The notes beneath the pieces are model-generated. The model did not search any database. It had not been told where the DNA came from and was given only the letters and a program-made list of their open reading frames with translations. Positions 26,488 to 39,474 of a DNA stretch of 64,000 nt are shown here, one piece after another (position 1 is the first letter of the stretch; every line of letters begins with the position of its first letter). The translations under genes and the position numbers were made by a program. The stretch is from Nostoc foliaceum FACHB-393 (GTDB lineage Bacteria > Cyanobacteriota > Cyanobacteriia > Cyanobacteriales > Nostocaceae), in the NCBI RefSeq assembly GCF_014698505.1, contig NZ_JACJTD010000017.1, positions 62,001 through 126,000 on the forward strand, read 5' to 3'.

Positions 26488-26835
26488 GATCAGTACAGGT
26501 AAAAAGTTAGGAATTAGGAGTTAGCAATAAAACTCATAAATCATAACTTATAACTTATAAGTAGGCTTTACAACCAAAAATATTAGAGTTGTCAACTTCA
26601 ATACACTGCTAGTTCAATAATTTCTGACCAATTACGTTGGCTATGTGCGCTGTACCTTTACGGAGAAGCAAGCTAGCAAGAGTATCTGTCTGCGACACGT
26701 TGCGCGTTTGCGTAGCATCCCACAGGGAACTTAGAAAAGGTATCGCTATGCGGCAATCAATGAGCAGATTTACAAAAAAACAGTAATTTATAGAAAAATT
26801 CAGAATTCAGAGAAAACTATGAATCCAAGGCTTCC
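26488..26835. other. Intergenic region with dispersed repeats
   Basis: 348 bases between two leftward genes. At about 26646-26730 there is a GC-richer repeat-like patch (CTGTACCTTTACGGAGAAGC, later TGCGACACGTTGCGCGTTTG and CGTAGCATCCCACAGGGAAC) of the Nostoc short-repeat type. The part next to ftsW has the AGGAATTAGGAGTTAG heptamer-like wording also seen in the atp operon. No gene seen. Confidence 0.55.
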
Positions 26836-28341
26836 TTAGATCACAGAAGGTGTTGAGTCCCAATCACCCACTGTAAGCATTGCTGAATTTTGACAATTCA
26901 TAAAACTCAACGATTTGACACAATTAACTGCTTGTCTGTCCATAGACAAGGGAATTTCAATCCAGAACTCAGTTCCTTGTCCAGGTTCTGATACACATCT
27001 TAGTGTTCCCCCATGTTTTTCAACTACAATCTGATAGCTAATTGATAAGCCTAATCCTGTACCCTTACCTACAGGCTTAGTTGTGAAAAATGGATTAAAC
27101 AGTCGCTCCTTAACTGCTTCTGTCATTCCTGAACCATTATCAGCAATTCGGATCACACAGTTAGTTTCTATGACTTCCGTAGTAATTGTAATTGTATTAG
27201 GATTAGCATGAATTTCTGCGATCGCGCGTTTACTGTTATAGTTTTCGAGCGCATCGATTGCATTACTAATAATATTCATGAATACTTGATTTAGTTGACC
27301 AGCGTAGCAATCTACTAAAGGCAAATTCCCATAATTTTTAACTAATTTTATACCAGTATTATCAACACTATTCTTAAACCGATTCTGTAAAATCAGCAAA
27401 GTACTATCCAGCCCTTGGTGAATATCAACTCTTTTCTTCTCTGCTTCATCAAGACGAGAGAAATTCCGCAGGGACAAGACAATTTCAGAGATCCGTTCGG
27501 CTCCTACTTGCATCGAATTTAGGATTTTGGGTAAATCATCTAGTAAAAAATCTAACTCAATTTCCTTAATATATTCTTGAATTTCTGGCACAGAATTGGC
27601 ATAAAACTGCTGGTAAAGAACCACAAGTTTTAGCAGGGACTGTGTATAATCTTTTGCATATTTCAAATTCCCGTAAATAAAGTTAACGGGGTTGTTAATT
27701 TCGTGAGCAACTCCCGCAACCAACTGTCCTAAACTGGACATTTTCTCAGCCTGAACTAATTGGGCTTGAGTTTGCTGTAGTTCCCGAAGCGATTTTTCCA
27801 ATTTTTTAGCCTGAGCCTCAGCAATTTCTGCTAAATTCTCCTTAATTTGTAGCGCACTCCGTAGTTGTGCCCTTTGCTGTTTTAGTTCGCTTGTCAACTT
27901 TTTGGCATCAGTTAAAGCGGTGTTCTGAGCTTGCAGTAAAAACAGGAAATCAACAATTGGGTCGTGAATCGCAAAATCTTTGAGTTTGATACCCAGTGGA
28001 GCCAAGCTAGTCGTATCTGTAATCCAGGGAGAACCTAAAAAAAATATTACCTCCTGCTCTGGTTGATACATCATCTGGCCCTTGAGCTGCATTCCATTGT
28101 GAATAAACTCTAATATGAACAGGGCACGAGACTGTTTACCAATAGCATCAAAATCGACCAAAATTTTTGGGCGATTAATCTGGAAATGCTTCTCAATCAA
28201 TTTACCAACTAATGGTTCAGGACTAATGCGCCCTAATACATCACCAGCTTGTACAATTTCCCGATTACGGCTAAAGGCAAAATGGAAAGGAAAAGCTTTC
28301 GCCAGTAACTCTGGTGAAAGCGTCAGGTGAGGAGGAGACAT
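26836..28341 (-). CDS. HNOBA-domain sensor histidine kinase
   Basis: 501 residues, no membrane spans. Residues about 10-135 match the haem-NO-binding-associated (HNOBA) domain (LLAKAFPFHFAFSRNREIVQ, GSPWITDTTSL, DFAIHDPIVDFLFL). A coiled-coil signalling helix follows at about 138-200. The kinase core has H213 in GVAHEINNPVNF, an N box SNAIDAL, G1 DNGSGM, F box FNPFFTTK and G2 GKGTGLGLSISY. Its start lies 10 bases after the H-NOX stop. In this pairing the H-NOX haem protein binds nitric oxide and controls kinase autophosphorylation. No response regulator is encoded nearby. Confidence 0.93.
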   Translation of the reverse strand: MSPPHLTLSPELLAKAFPFHFAFSRNREIVQAGDVLGRISPEPLVGKLIEKHFQINRPKILVDFDAIGKQSRALFILEFIHNGMQLKGQMMYQPEQEVIFFLGSPWITDTTSLAPLGIKLKDFAIHDPIVDFLFLLQAQNTALTDAKKLTSELKQQRAQLRSALQIKENLAEIAEAQAKKLEKSLRELQQTQAQLVQAEKMSSLGQLVAGVAHEINNPVNFIYGNLKYAKDYTQSLLKLVVLYQQFYANSVPEIQEYIKEIELDFLLDDLPKILNSMQVGAERISEIVLSLRNFSRLDEAEKKRVDIHQGLDSTLLILQNRFKNSVDNTGIKLVKNYGNLPLVDCYAGQLNQVFMNIISNAIDALENYNSKRAIAEIHANPNTITITTEVIETNCVIRIADNGSGMTEAVKERLFNPFFTTKPVGKGTGLGLSISYQIVVEKHGGTLRCVSEPGQGTEFWIEIPLSMDRQAVNCVKSLSFMNCQNSAMLTVGDWDSTPSVI

Positions 28342-28351
28342 GCTACTTCAC

Positions 28352-28903
28352 TCAATTTGGTTTATAAATCACTAAAAATTCATCATGTTCAGCACCATCA
28401 TCTCGACTCTGGGTCTGGGTAATATGAACTTCTGTATCAAACCTGGTTCCCAACCCCTTGACTAGTCCAAGAATCATTGGCGTTAGCCCTTCTCTATCAG
28501 AGCGATAATGTAGGCTCAAAGAATTTTCCTCCATATCAGTACACTCAAATGATGGAGGCTGAAGTTTAGGAAAACTAACTCCTACACGAGCATGAAGATT
28601 ATCAAGATTTTCTAAAAACTCAGGGAGTGCATCTCCGCTCATATCCATCATTTCGCCATAGCCTTCTTGAGCTGTGTACTGAACCCAGAATTCGCCAAAA
28701 GCTTGCATAATCTCTGAGGGAGATAGACCGAGAACGACACTAGCAGCTTTTACCAGCCTGTGGGTGATGTCATCGGGATAGCCTTCCATACTGAGGAAAA
28801 CATCTACATCTACCTCTGCTTTGTGCTTAATTTCTTTCCAAGTCTCTTCGCCAAAGCGACTGCACACCATGTCTTGAATCGCCTTGTTCACTAATCCGTA
28901 CAT
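28352..28903 (-). CDS. H-NOX haem nitric-oxide sensor
   Basis: 183 residues from the ATG with AGGAGG five bases upstream; a GTG seven codons earlier is less likely. The N terminus MYGLVNKAIQDMV is the family hallmark. The proximal haem ligand is H104 (ENLDNLHARVG) and the propionate-binding YxSxR motif is intact (Y133, S135, R137). The protein is a stand-alone haem sensor of NO. It is the first gene of a two-gene leftward operon with the HNOBA kinase. Confidence 0.95.
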   Translation of the reverse strand: MYGLVNKAIQDMVCSRFGEETWKEIKHKAEVDVDVFLSMEGYPDDITHRLVKAASVVLGLSPSEIMQAFGEFWVQYTAQEGYGEMMDMSGDALPEFLENLDNLHARVGVSFPKLQPPSFECTDMEENSLSLHYRSDREGLTPMILGLVKGLGTRFDTEVHITQTQSRDDGAEHDEFLVIYKPN

Positions 28904-29338
28904 GGAAGCCTCCTCTTGCTGCACCTAATTTTGCTTTGTGAATTTGCCCAAGACTTGACAACTAATTCTTTAAAAGGGTTATTTAAATGACACAATTTTT
29001 TGTAGACAAACCTTGAAATGTTTTATTACAGCTTTAAAAGCCGAAAAAATAGGGGAAAACTGTTCACATTTTAATGCTACAAATCCTTGTTGTGGTAACC
29101 GTATTTTCACTTATTGCTTTTACCCACTACCTTGTCAAGCTATAGGAATCCGCTTTAATTTTTGAACTTATTAGACTTAACAGGCAATAGGTAAGAAAGC
29201 AATAAGGCATTTTGAGTTGTACGGAGTTTTTTCAAAAATTAAATATGAGTCCTATAGTTTGGAGGTTTTGTAGTAAGCACTTTAGTTCTTACTACAAACT
29301 TGCTTACCCATCAATTTGAACTTAACAAACTACTGTAT
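28904..29338. other. Upstream region of the H-NOX operon
   Basis: 435 bases holding the H-NOX promoter and, at its left end, the hairpin that follows the diiron-enzyme gene. No open reading frame or other recognised element. Confidence 0.5.
29267..29298 (-). terminator. Hairpin downstream of the diiron-oxygenase gene
   Basis: An 11-bp perfect inverted repeat (TTTGTAGTAAG / CTTACTACAAA) with a 10-base loop, about 40 bases beyond the stop of the leftward gene. Plausible terminator or dispersed repeat. Confidence 0.55.
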
Positions 29339-30067
29339 TTATGCATCAAAAGGCAGCCAGGAATCAGTATAAAAGCCATATTTAGAGATTTGACGCTGAA
29401 TTCCGTTAAAAAATTGAACACGAGCATCCATAGCTTCTGCGATAGCCAGCTTGATCTTTATATCCTCTTCATTCATGGTTATTCGAGGTTCAATTACTGC
29501 TGCTAGCTTTGCTGCATGACTATCATCCACATCAATATGGACTTCAAAAAAGATCAGCGATTCTTTGGGTAAGGGAGTAGCGCCGACAATTCCTTTATAT
29601 AGCTGCGTGTACAGTGAGCTAACAATCCCTTCGGAAGCATAACAGACAGCACCCAGTGCAGCTAAATAGCCGTACTTATGTGGCATCCGCAAGTAGGTTT
29701 CAATAAGGGCGAGAGTTTCAGGTGCAGTGGGCAGTGCTGTCAGAGTTTCGTCGTGGATACCAAGTGCGCGGGTAAATTTACGAAATAATTCCGGGTGGGA
29801 CTGAGTTGTATCTCCCTGTCCCATTTCGTCAAATAGATTTTCTAAGATGACTAACTGACTACTTTCATCTTGACAGCAAGACAAAATACTAGCCAAGATA
29901 CGATTAAATTCTTTGGAGAATTTGTACATCTGAACAGCTAGTACCTGTACGTCTGGTAAAAATAAATTTCCAGTTCGACAGCGGATGAGAAACTCATGAT
30001 TCCATAGAGGATGATTAACCGTTATGTCACGGAAGGAATCTGTCACTAAAGAAGATGTCTGTATCAT
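29339..30067 (-). CDS. Haem-oxygenase-like diiron oxygenase (HDO) family protein
   Basis: 242 residues, all-helical. Candidate metal ligands are E81 (NLFDEMG), H91 (SHPELFRKF), E146 (ASEGIVSSLY), and H177, D181 and H184 (FFEVHIDVDDSHAAKL). Their spacing closely matches the six ligands I recall for the chlamydial CADD protein, an HDO-fold para-aminobenzoate synthase. HDO enzymes perform oxidative C-C or C-N cleavage, N-oxygenation and similar steps in natural-product pathways. It overlaps the upstream methyltransferase gene by four bases, so the two are co-translated. The substrate is unknown. Often labelled iron-containing redox enzyme. Confidence 0.85.
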   Translation of the reverse strand: MIQTSSLVTDSFRDITVNHPLWNHEFLIRCRTGNLFLPDVQVLAVQMYKFSKEFNRILASILSCCQDESSQLVILENLFDEMGQGDTTQSHPELFRKFTRALGIHDETLTALPTAPETLALIETYLRMPHKYGYLAALGAVCYASEGIVSSLYTQLYKGIVGATPLPKESLIFFEVHIDVDDSHAAKLAAVIEPRITMNEEDIKIKLAIAEAMDARVQFFNGIQRQISKYGFYTDSWLPFDA

Positions 30068-30828
30068 CGTGATATTTGTAGGGCTAGATGGAGTGGTTGG
30101 TCGACTAAGGGGCTAAAAAATGATTCATCTATTGCGATATGTTCTGGAGTCACACGCAATTCTTGTAAGAATGGCATCGTATTGAAGCCAGCAATTTTAA
30201 GAGCATTAAAGTAATCCTCAAGAGTTTTGTGAATCAATTGCACATTTAGCCAAGAGCCGTCTCGTTTCCAAATCCGACCAGGAAACTGCTGATCTCGCTT
30301 GCTGAAATAGCCTGCACCCTCAACTTGAAAATAAAACGGATATGCTGCTTCCCGCATATATGGAAAAGATGGATGGGGAACGCTGAATACAAATCGACCG
30401 CCTGGACGAAGAATGCGTGCAACTTCTGTCATGCATTCTTGGGTCTGAGCAATTGTCAAATAGTTAAATAGAAAAACTGCAACAACTAGATCAATTTCGC
30501 CATCATCAAACTGCTTGAGATTAGTAGCACATCCTACTTCATAGCTAATACCCAACGCATTTTCTACTTCTTGCAAGTTTGCTGCTGCAATCATTCCTTG
30601 GGAAAGGTCTATTCCATGCACCTGTGCAGCGCCACGTCGGCGTAATTCTCGACTGCAATAACCTTCACCACAACCTATATCGAGTACTCGCACCCCAGCA
30701 ACAGGCTCACAAAGCTCTAGTACAAAAGGGCGTGCTGTAAAGTCTGATAGGGAAGTAGGTTCTCCTCTAATCCACTCTGATGCTGTGTGGTTATATAATT
30801 TTTGAGTTGAGATTTTGTGATTTGACAT
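30064..30828 (-). CDS. Class I SAM-dependent methyltransferase
   Basis: 254 residues from the ATG giving MSNHKISTQKLYNHTASEW; a longer frame from a TTG exists but is AT-rich and unlikely. Motif I is VLDIGCGEGYCSREL, then GIDLSQGMI, and a Leu-rich motif after IDLVVAVFLFNYL and RILRPGGRFVFSV. The C-terminal part (FPYMREAAYPFYF, GAGYFSKRDQQFPGRIW) is a substrate-binding region resembling small-molecule methyltransferases. The stop overlaps the HDO gene start (ATGA). An oxygenase-like gene lies divergently upstream. Substrate unknown. Confidence 0.9.
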   Translation of the reverse strand: MSNHKISTQKLYNHTASEWIRGEPTSLSDFTARPFVLELCEPVAGVRVLDIGCGEGYCSRELRRRGAAQVHGIDLSQGMIAAANLQEVENALGISYEVGCATNLKQFDDGEIDLVVAVFLFNYLTIAQTQECMTEVARILRPGGRFVFSVPHPSFPYMREAAYPFYFQVEGAGYFSKRDQQFPGRIWKRDGSWLNVQLIHKTLEDYFNALKIAGFNTMPFLQELRVTPEHIAIDESFFSPLVDQPLHLALQISR

Positions 30829-31333
30829 TTTTAAGTGTTTATTTATATTTGAGTTATGTTTGTCTTGCTCAATTTCATTCAGATAAAGCTGAAATACTAC
30901 TGAATATATATGTTTTAACAATTAATATGTTTTATTGATAATGTTAATTTTACTGATTTTATTTTGCTTGGTGATTTTGTATTTAAAAACTAACATTTTC
31001 AAAAAAATGATTAACTTGAAAATACCATCTTGTTAGTTTCTTTAAATAGAAACAGATAAATTATATTTAACTTCATAAAGTTTACTATTTACTTAATTAA
31101 TAGTTACTTCACATATAGCTAGTTTGGTTTATAAACTTCAACTTCATCTATATTTTATTAAAAAAGTTAAAATTAGCTTTTTTAATAAAGATAAGTAAGA
31201 TAAATAAAACAGTATATTTTACGAAGTAGAAAAAAAGTAATCTTGTTAATTTGTAATAACCAGATTCGTTTTGAAAGCGAGATGGCTTTGGATAGATGAG
31301 TTATTTAGCCAATTTAAAATAACGTTGGAAGAA
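30829..31333. promoter_or_regulatory. AT-rich divergent control region with long hairpin
   Basis: 505 bases between the methyltransferase and oxygenase-like genes. It is extremely AT-rich and contains a 13-bp perfect inverted repeat at 31154-31189 (TTTATTAAAAAAG / CTTTTTTAATAAA, 10-base loop). Both promoters must lie here. The hairpin could be an attenuator or a protein-binding site. Confidence 0.55.
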
Positions 31334-32335
31334 ATGATGTTAAAAGAACTATTAGCAGAATCACCAGTATGCAGCTTAGAATATGAACGTGCGATCGCAT
31401 TTTCTGAGCTTGGCGATCGCCTCTTTGATGAGCTTGCTGATAAAATTGCTACAAAGCGACAGTACCGACTACTGTTTGAACACACATTAAAACCTGAGTT
31501 ATTCCAGCAGATCCGAATTGCTGCTGCCGGTTATATTTCAGCATGTCTGAATAGTCCTATCATTCTTTCAGAAGCTGAAATGCTTGAACGGCTAATAGAA
31601 GCAAGAAATACTTTGTCGAACTATACTGGCACTGGTCTTTTGATGCCCAAGCGAGAACATACTTTGGCATTTAACCTCTTTCAAAAAAGCGTAGCTGAGG
31701 CTTTCTACCAACTAGGAGCAAATGACCTAATTGATGCGGTGGATTTACCAGTAAATCTCCGCATGGTCTACGGCAAAACTGATGCAAAGAAGCTAGGTTT
31801 ACCCTTCGCTAGCTCAAAATGCCACAGTGATGTCTGGGCAGGTGTTGCTGCTGATGCTACTGTAGTGGTTCTACCACTGTTTGGCGACATCGATAATATA
31901 ACCATTGAAGCGGGTGAAATGCCCCGCGAAATGGAACTACCGTCTATGCAGGTAATGTCAGACTTCGATGAAGGTCGGAATATTCCAATGGTTGTCTCCT
32001 ACACAGAAGCACAACTTCAACACGGAACGATGTACTTTAATGATGCCCGTGGATTGCATCAAACAGTAAGAAGGAAAACTGAAGGTCTGAGAATTTCAGT
32101 AGATTTTCGGTTTCGTAGAAAATTTAATGAAGCTTACCGGGCAATGGTAGCATCTAATATTGCTGGTATTGAAGAAGATATGAGTGTGCCCTATGAAGAC
32201 TGGCTGAAAGTTGGGAAAGAAACACTAATTGTATTTGATGAAACTTCTGAACAAGCAAGGAAAAAACAGAATTCTGGCGCTCCAGTTCCCCTATATACTC
32301 GTGGGTATCGCATTGTAGAAATGTTCAACTTTTAA
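31334..32335 (+). CDS. Putative Fe(II)/2-oxoglutarate-type oxygenase
   Basis: 333 residues from an ATG that follows TTGGAAGAA; an upstream TTG extends the frame but is less likely. I do not recognise the family by name. The C-terminal half has the facial-triad layout HxD...H: H164-S-D166 (KCHSDVWAG), H242 (ARGLHQTVRR), and R253 eleven residues later (LRISVDFRF) in the place of the 2-oxoglutarate-binding arginine. Strands around these fit a cupin-like fold. The N-terminal half is helical. Divergent from a methyltransferase-diiron oxygenase pair, suggesting one small pathway. A terminator hairpin follows. Enzyme class is inference from motif spacing. Confidence 0.62.
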   Translation: MMLKELLAESPVCSLEYERAIAFSELGDRLFDELADKIATKRQYRLLFEHTLKPELFQQIRIAAAGYISACLNSPIILSEAEMLERLIEARNTLSNYTGTGLLMPKREHTLAFNLFQKSVAEAFYQLGANDLIDAVDLPVNLRMVYGKTDAKKLGLPFASSKCHSDVWAGVAADATVVVLPLFGDIDNITIEAGEMPREMELPSMQVMSDFDEGRNIPMVVSYTEAQLQHGTMYFNDARGLHQTVRRKTEGLRISVDFRFRRKFNEAYRAMVASNIAGIEEDMSVPYEDWLKVGKETLIVFDETSEQARKKQNSGAPVPLYTRGYRIVEMFNF

Positions 32336-32362
32336 CTTTTAGGAATACAAGCAACAAAAAAA

Positions 32363-32390
32363 AAAGAGGTCTAATACCAGACCTCTTTAT
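32363..32390 (+). terminator. Terminator of the oxygenase-like gene
   Basis: A 10-bp perfect stem (AAAGAGGTCT / AGACCTCTTT) with a 6-base loop, preceded by an A-run and followed by an AT-rich tail, 27 bases after the stop. It can work in both directions. Confidence 0.85.
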
Positions 32391-32620
32391 TAATCTTTAT
32401 CACCCATAGACCTAGATGCTGAGTGGGACAAGTACTTTAAAAAAGCTAACAAGCTTGATTAAGAGTACCTTATTTCTATCTGAGTCAATTGCATATTTTG
32501 CAATTACAGTAGTTTGCACGTGAGGTACAAAATGCAGGACTCAAAATCAGCAATCCGAATTGAATCGTGAAAAAATACGTAGATTAAACATCAAATATAA
32601 AAGTTAAATTTTATTCAGCC

Positions 32621-32672
32621 CTGGCGATTAGAAATCGCTGCTACATAGACTAAACCCGCCTAAGCAGGTTAT
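32621..32672. repeat. Degenerate Nostoc intergenic repeat
   Basis: Contains GCGATT-AGA-AATCGC followed by CTGCTACATAGACTAAACCC and GCCTAAGCAGGTT, wording I recall from a very common Nostoc repeat (GCGATTAGAAATCGC, then a CGCCTGCGCGG-type arm). It lies in the 485-base gap between the oxygenase-like gene and apcC. The rest of that gap has two terminators and no gene. Confidence 0.6.
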
Positions 32673-32756
32673 TTTATTAAGTTCACGCAGGTATACTTTG
32701 TTTGTGTAGCAGCTAATTATATGCTTAATTAACAGATTGTTTGTAGTATCAATTAT

Positions 32757-32786
32757 CAACAAAAAAGAGGTCTTTGCTGACCTCTC
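32757..32786 (-). terminator. Terminator of the apcABC transcript
   Basis: On the minus strand, AGAGGTC-AGCAAA-GACCTCT is followed by TTTTTTGTTG. It lies about 35 bases after the apcC stop, at the end of the allophycocyanin cluster. Confidence 0.85.
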
Positions 32787-32820
32787 ACCAATTCCCTAAA
32801 ATAATGTTCTATTTACAGAA

Positions 32821-33027
32821 TTACGACAAGCCAGCATTAGCACCTTGCTTGCCAGTTGCCAGTTCTACTTTGATGATTTTACCGCCTGCTTTTTGAATGC
32901 GTTGCTGTTCGCGGAACCAGTTTTCATAGGGAACTAACTTAGTGAAGTAAGTATTTTGCAGTTCACGTTGGGTACGAATTCGGGTTTGGCTAGGAACTAG
33001 AGCAGTAATTTTAAAAAAACGGGCCAT
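32821..33027 (-). CDS. apcC: Phycobilisome core linker LC7.8
   Basis: 68 residues beginning ARFFKITALVPSQTRIRTQR, the standard small core-linker sequence. It caps the outer allophycocyanin trimers of the phycobilisome core. Last gene of the leftward apcA-apcB-apcC set, about 220 bases after apcB. Ribosome binding site AGGAGA is upstream. Confidence 0.97.
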   Translation of the reverse strand: MARFFKITALVPSQTRIRTQRELQNTYFTKLVPYENWFREQQRIQKAGGKIIKVELATGKQGANAGLS

Positions 33028-33250
33028 GTTTTGAAAATCTCCTGTAAACTTTGTGAAAACTTTTTTTATCTCAAAATCTTGAGTGCAAATCTTTTAATCA
33101 TTCCAAGGCTGGAAATCAAACATCAATACTAGACCACCAACACTCATCGCTGATAATTTACCAAGATAAGCAATATAACGTTCTAGCACTCACGGTTGAT
33201 TTCCAGACCTTAATAAAGCCGCACCTAAATTCTTAAGCGCAAACTAGTTC

Positions 33251-33739
33251 TTAGCTTAAGCCAGAAGAGATATAGTCTAAGTAAACACCCATTTCCTTAC
33301 CAGCATCAGAACCAACCAAGCTAGCGGTTACTTCCTTGATTGCTTGGATAGCTTGAACAGTAGCACCAACGGGAACTCCTAAAGAGTTGTAGGTTTCCTT
33401 CAAGCCATTTAATACACGCTCATCCAAAATGGAAGGATCGCCAGCTAACATAGCGTAGGTGGCATAGCGGAGGTAGTAGTCCAAATCACGGATGCAAGCA
33501 GCATAGCGACGGGTGGTGTACATGTTACCACCTGGACGGGTGATGTCAGAGTACAGCAAAGATTTTGCTACAGCTTCTTTAACGATCGCAGCAGCATTAG
33601 CGCTGATGGTGCTAGCAGCACGTACTCGCAGTTCGCCAGTGGCGAAGTAGCCTTTTAGCTTCTCTAAAGCAGAAGAGTCTAGGTATTTACCTTGAACGTC
33701 TGCGGAGTTAATGACAGCGGTAATTGCGTCTTGAGCCAT
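33251..33739 (-). CDS. apcB: Allophycocyanin beta subunit
   Basis: 162 residues. It starts [20 protein letters not shown] and carries the bilin-attachment cysteine in [19 protein letters not shown]. It forms alpha-beta trimers with ApcA in the phycobilisome core, absorbing near 650 nm. Lies 65 bases downstream of apcA. Full length and intact. Confidence 0.98.
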   Translation of the reverse strand: MAQDAITAVINSADVQGKYLDSSALEKLKGYFATGELRVRAASTISANAAAIVKEAVAKSLLYSDITRPGGNMYTTRRYAACIRDLDYYLRYATYAMLAGDPSILDERVLNGLKETYNSLGVPVGATVQAIQAIKEVTASLVGSDAGKEMGVYLDYISSGLS

Positions 33740-33804
33740 GTTGTTAATTCCTTATTTCCAACCGTATTGCAATACTTCTGTTTCAGTGAGTAAACAGCTT
33801 TACC

Positions 33805-34293
33805 CTATCCTAGAAGAGCACCAACTAGGTAGTCGAAGTAGCTACCAGCTTCACTAGCGTCATCACCAGACAGCAATGTACCAGCTACATTCTTCAGCCC
33901 ACGGATACCTTCAGCGACGCCATCGATAGGAGTTCCCAAGGACTTGTACAGTTCACGGGCACCGATAACACCAATTTCTTCGATGGGGGTAACATCACCA
34001 GCAACGATACCGTAGGTAACGAGGCGGAGGTAGTAATCTAGGTCACGCAGACAAGTAGCAGTCAATTCTTGACCGTAAGCGTTACCACCAGGAGACACAA
34101 CATCAGGACGCTTTTGGAACAGTTGATCGCCAGCTTGCTTAACGAGCCGTTCGCGATTTTCTGACAAAATTTGAGCAATCCGCACACGGCGCTCACCACT
34201 TGCAACGAAGGATTTGATCCGATCTAACTCGCCAGGGCTGAGATAGCGGGCTTCTGCATCAGCATTCACGATAGCTTTCGTGACAATACTCAT
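33805..34293 (-). CDS. apcA: Allophycocyanin alpha subunit
   Basis: 162 residues starting [20 protein letters not shown]. The bilin cysteine is in [20 protein letters not shown]. Partner of ApcB. A ribosome binding site (GGAGGA) is visible just upstream of the ATG. The 384-base gap before it contains its own leader and promoter, since in other Nostoc-type genomes apcA has separate strong start sites. Confidence 0.98.
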   Translation of the reverse strand: MSIVTKAIVNADAEARYLSPGELDRIKSFVASGERRVRIAQILSENRERLVKQAGDQLFQKRPDVVSPGGNAYGQELTATCLRDLDYYLRLVTYGIVAGDVTPIEEIGVIGARELYKSLGTPIDGVAEGIRGLKNVAGTLLSGDDASEAGSYFDYLVGALLG

Positions 34294-34677
34294 TAATGGA
34301 TTCCTCCAATACGAATGAAACCAGGATTTGATTAAACTGGTGCGACTTTAAAGTTGGTTCACTGAGTTTATTTTCTCGTCCTTTTAGACACAACAGTTTC
34401 ATAACTGTTACGGCTAATAAATTACGAGTTTTCTTGAGTCCACACAAGTACGCAAGCTTTTAAACTCAGTTACCTTCCGCAAAACATTTTCCGGCATTCT
34501 GTTGAGCATTTATGACTGCTCTTAACACTTTGTAATATTCCTTTTCAGAATTACCTGTTTTAGCTGCAATCTGAGAGCGATATTACGAAAGGTTACGAAG
34601 GGGACAGGGGACAGGAAATAATTTATTCCCTATTCCCTAATCCCTAATTTCTCTTCAGTCGCCTGAACACTGCCGAG
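34294..34677. promoter_or_regulatory. apcE-apcA spacer with apcA promoter region
   Basis: 384 bases. It contains the apcA leader, and near the apcE end a low-complexity patch on the plus strand (GGGGACAGGGGACAGG, then ATTCCCTATTCCCTAATCCC) typical of Nostoc tandem-heptamer repeats. I could not assign promoter boxes. No gene. Confidence 0.55.
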
Positions 34678-38509
<3,832 letters not shown>

Positions 38510-39040
38510 ATGCAGAAAAGTTCTAAATTTAACTATTTATTCAATGCTACTCTGTCTGCGATCGCAGTTCTTTTAGCTATCACTCCTGCAAATGCGCTTC
38601 CAGAGCAAAACATTAGCACCGTTGTTAAGTGGGCAAAAACGCGATCACAACTACCAACTTTGAGATACAACAGCGAAGCCCACGGCTATGAGGGTACAAA
38701 AAGAAATTTATACTTTTATGCTGAGGTCACGCAAGAAAATGGAACAGTGATCAAAGAAGGAATAACTGTGAGTGGTGACTCAAGCATCAAATTCACCACA
38801 AAAAATACCAAAGGAGTCAAACTACTAGAAAATATTTACAATTTAAACATTGCCAATGACTTCAAGCAGTCCCAGTATGTTACAAAAATTGGTCGCGACC
38901 AATTTTACCGTGGAAAAAAGTTTGCCTACATAACTGCGGTGGTTCAAGATGGAACTAATTTTCAGATAATTCCCTTGAGAAATTTACAAGATACAATCAA
39001 TAAAACCAAATATTGCCAAACCCATGAATGTGACATTTGA
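38510..39040 (+). CDS. Secreted hypothetical protein
   Basis: 176 residues with a clear signal peptide (FNATLSAIAVLLAITPANA, cleavage after about residue 29). The mature domain is mixed alpha-beta with no motif I recognise. Two cysteines near the C terminus (KYCQTHEC) could form a disulfide. It stands alone between apcE and the glycosidase-like gene. Function unknown. Confidence 0.72.
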   Translation: MQKSSKFNYLFNATLSAIAVLLAITPANALPEQNISTVVKWAKTRSQLPTLRYNSEAHGYEGTKRNLYFYAEVTQENGTVIKEGITVSGDSSIKFTTKNTKGVKLLENIYNLNIANDFKQSQYVTKIGRDQFYRGKKFAYITAVVQDGTNFQIIPLRNLQDTINKTKYCQTHECDI

Positions 39041-39474
39041 TTAACCTCAGAGCTTTGAATTGATGATTGCCAGTTCAAAACTGTAGCCCATTGGTTAAAC
39101 TCACAATTGCCGCAATCTTGCTCACCATTCCATATATAAAATATTAATACCTTCTGTTGGCTTAAGGTGGTTTTTGCTGACAGGACTTTTCCATTTTTTT
39201 TGATTTTATGAACAAAGAACAAAGGCGTTAGTCGCCAGAATAAAGCCATAAATTCTGTGGAACTAGTGAGCCAGCACGCACGATAGGGGATTTTCATGCC
39301 ACAAAGGAAACTTGGTAACGCCCCAAGCGCTCTCTACGATACGCCGCGCGTAGAGAAACTATCACCAGAAGCAGAAGCTCGACTTTTTGCTGAATCTCCA
39401 ACGCCAAAGCATTTTGATGCTTTGGCGCAATGTCTCTAGCTTTGTTCCTAAATTTTTCGAAAACTTGATATTTG
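39041..39474. other. Intergenic region with hairpin repeat
   Basis: 434 bases. At 39402-39427 there is a 10-bp inverted repeat (CGCCAAAGCA / TGCTTTGGCG, 6-base loop). Nearby is a Nostoc-type short repeat (GCGCTCTCTACGATACGCCG followed by CGCGTAGAG). A 47-codon frame at 39298 overlaps these repeats and is not supported as a gene. Confidence 0.55.

Noticed and set aside
38962..39297. 111-codon minus-strand frame overlapping the secreted hypothetical gene
   Set aside because: Overlaps the end of a better gene, has odd composition and contains repeat-like DNA; not a credible protein.
39298..39438. 47-codon plus-strand frame after the hypothetical gene
   Set aside because: Overlaps a Nostoc short repeat and a hairpin; no ribosome binding site or known match.
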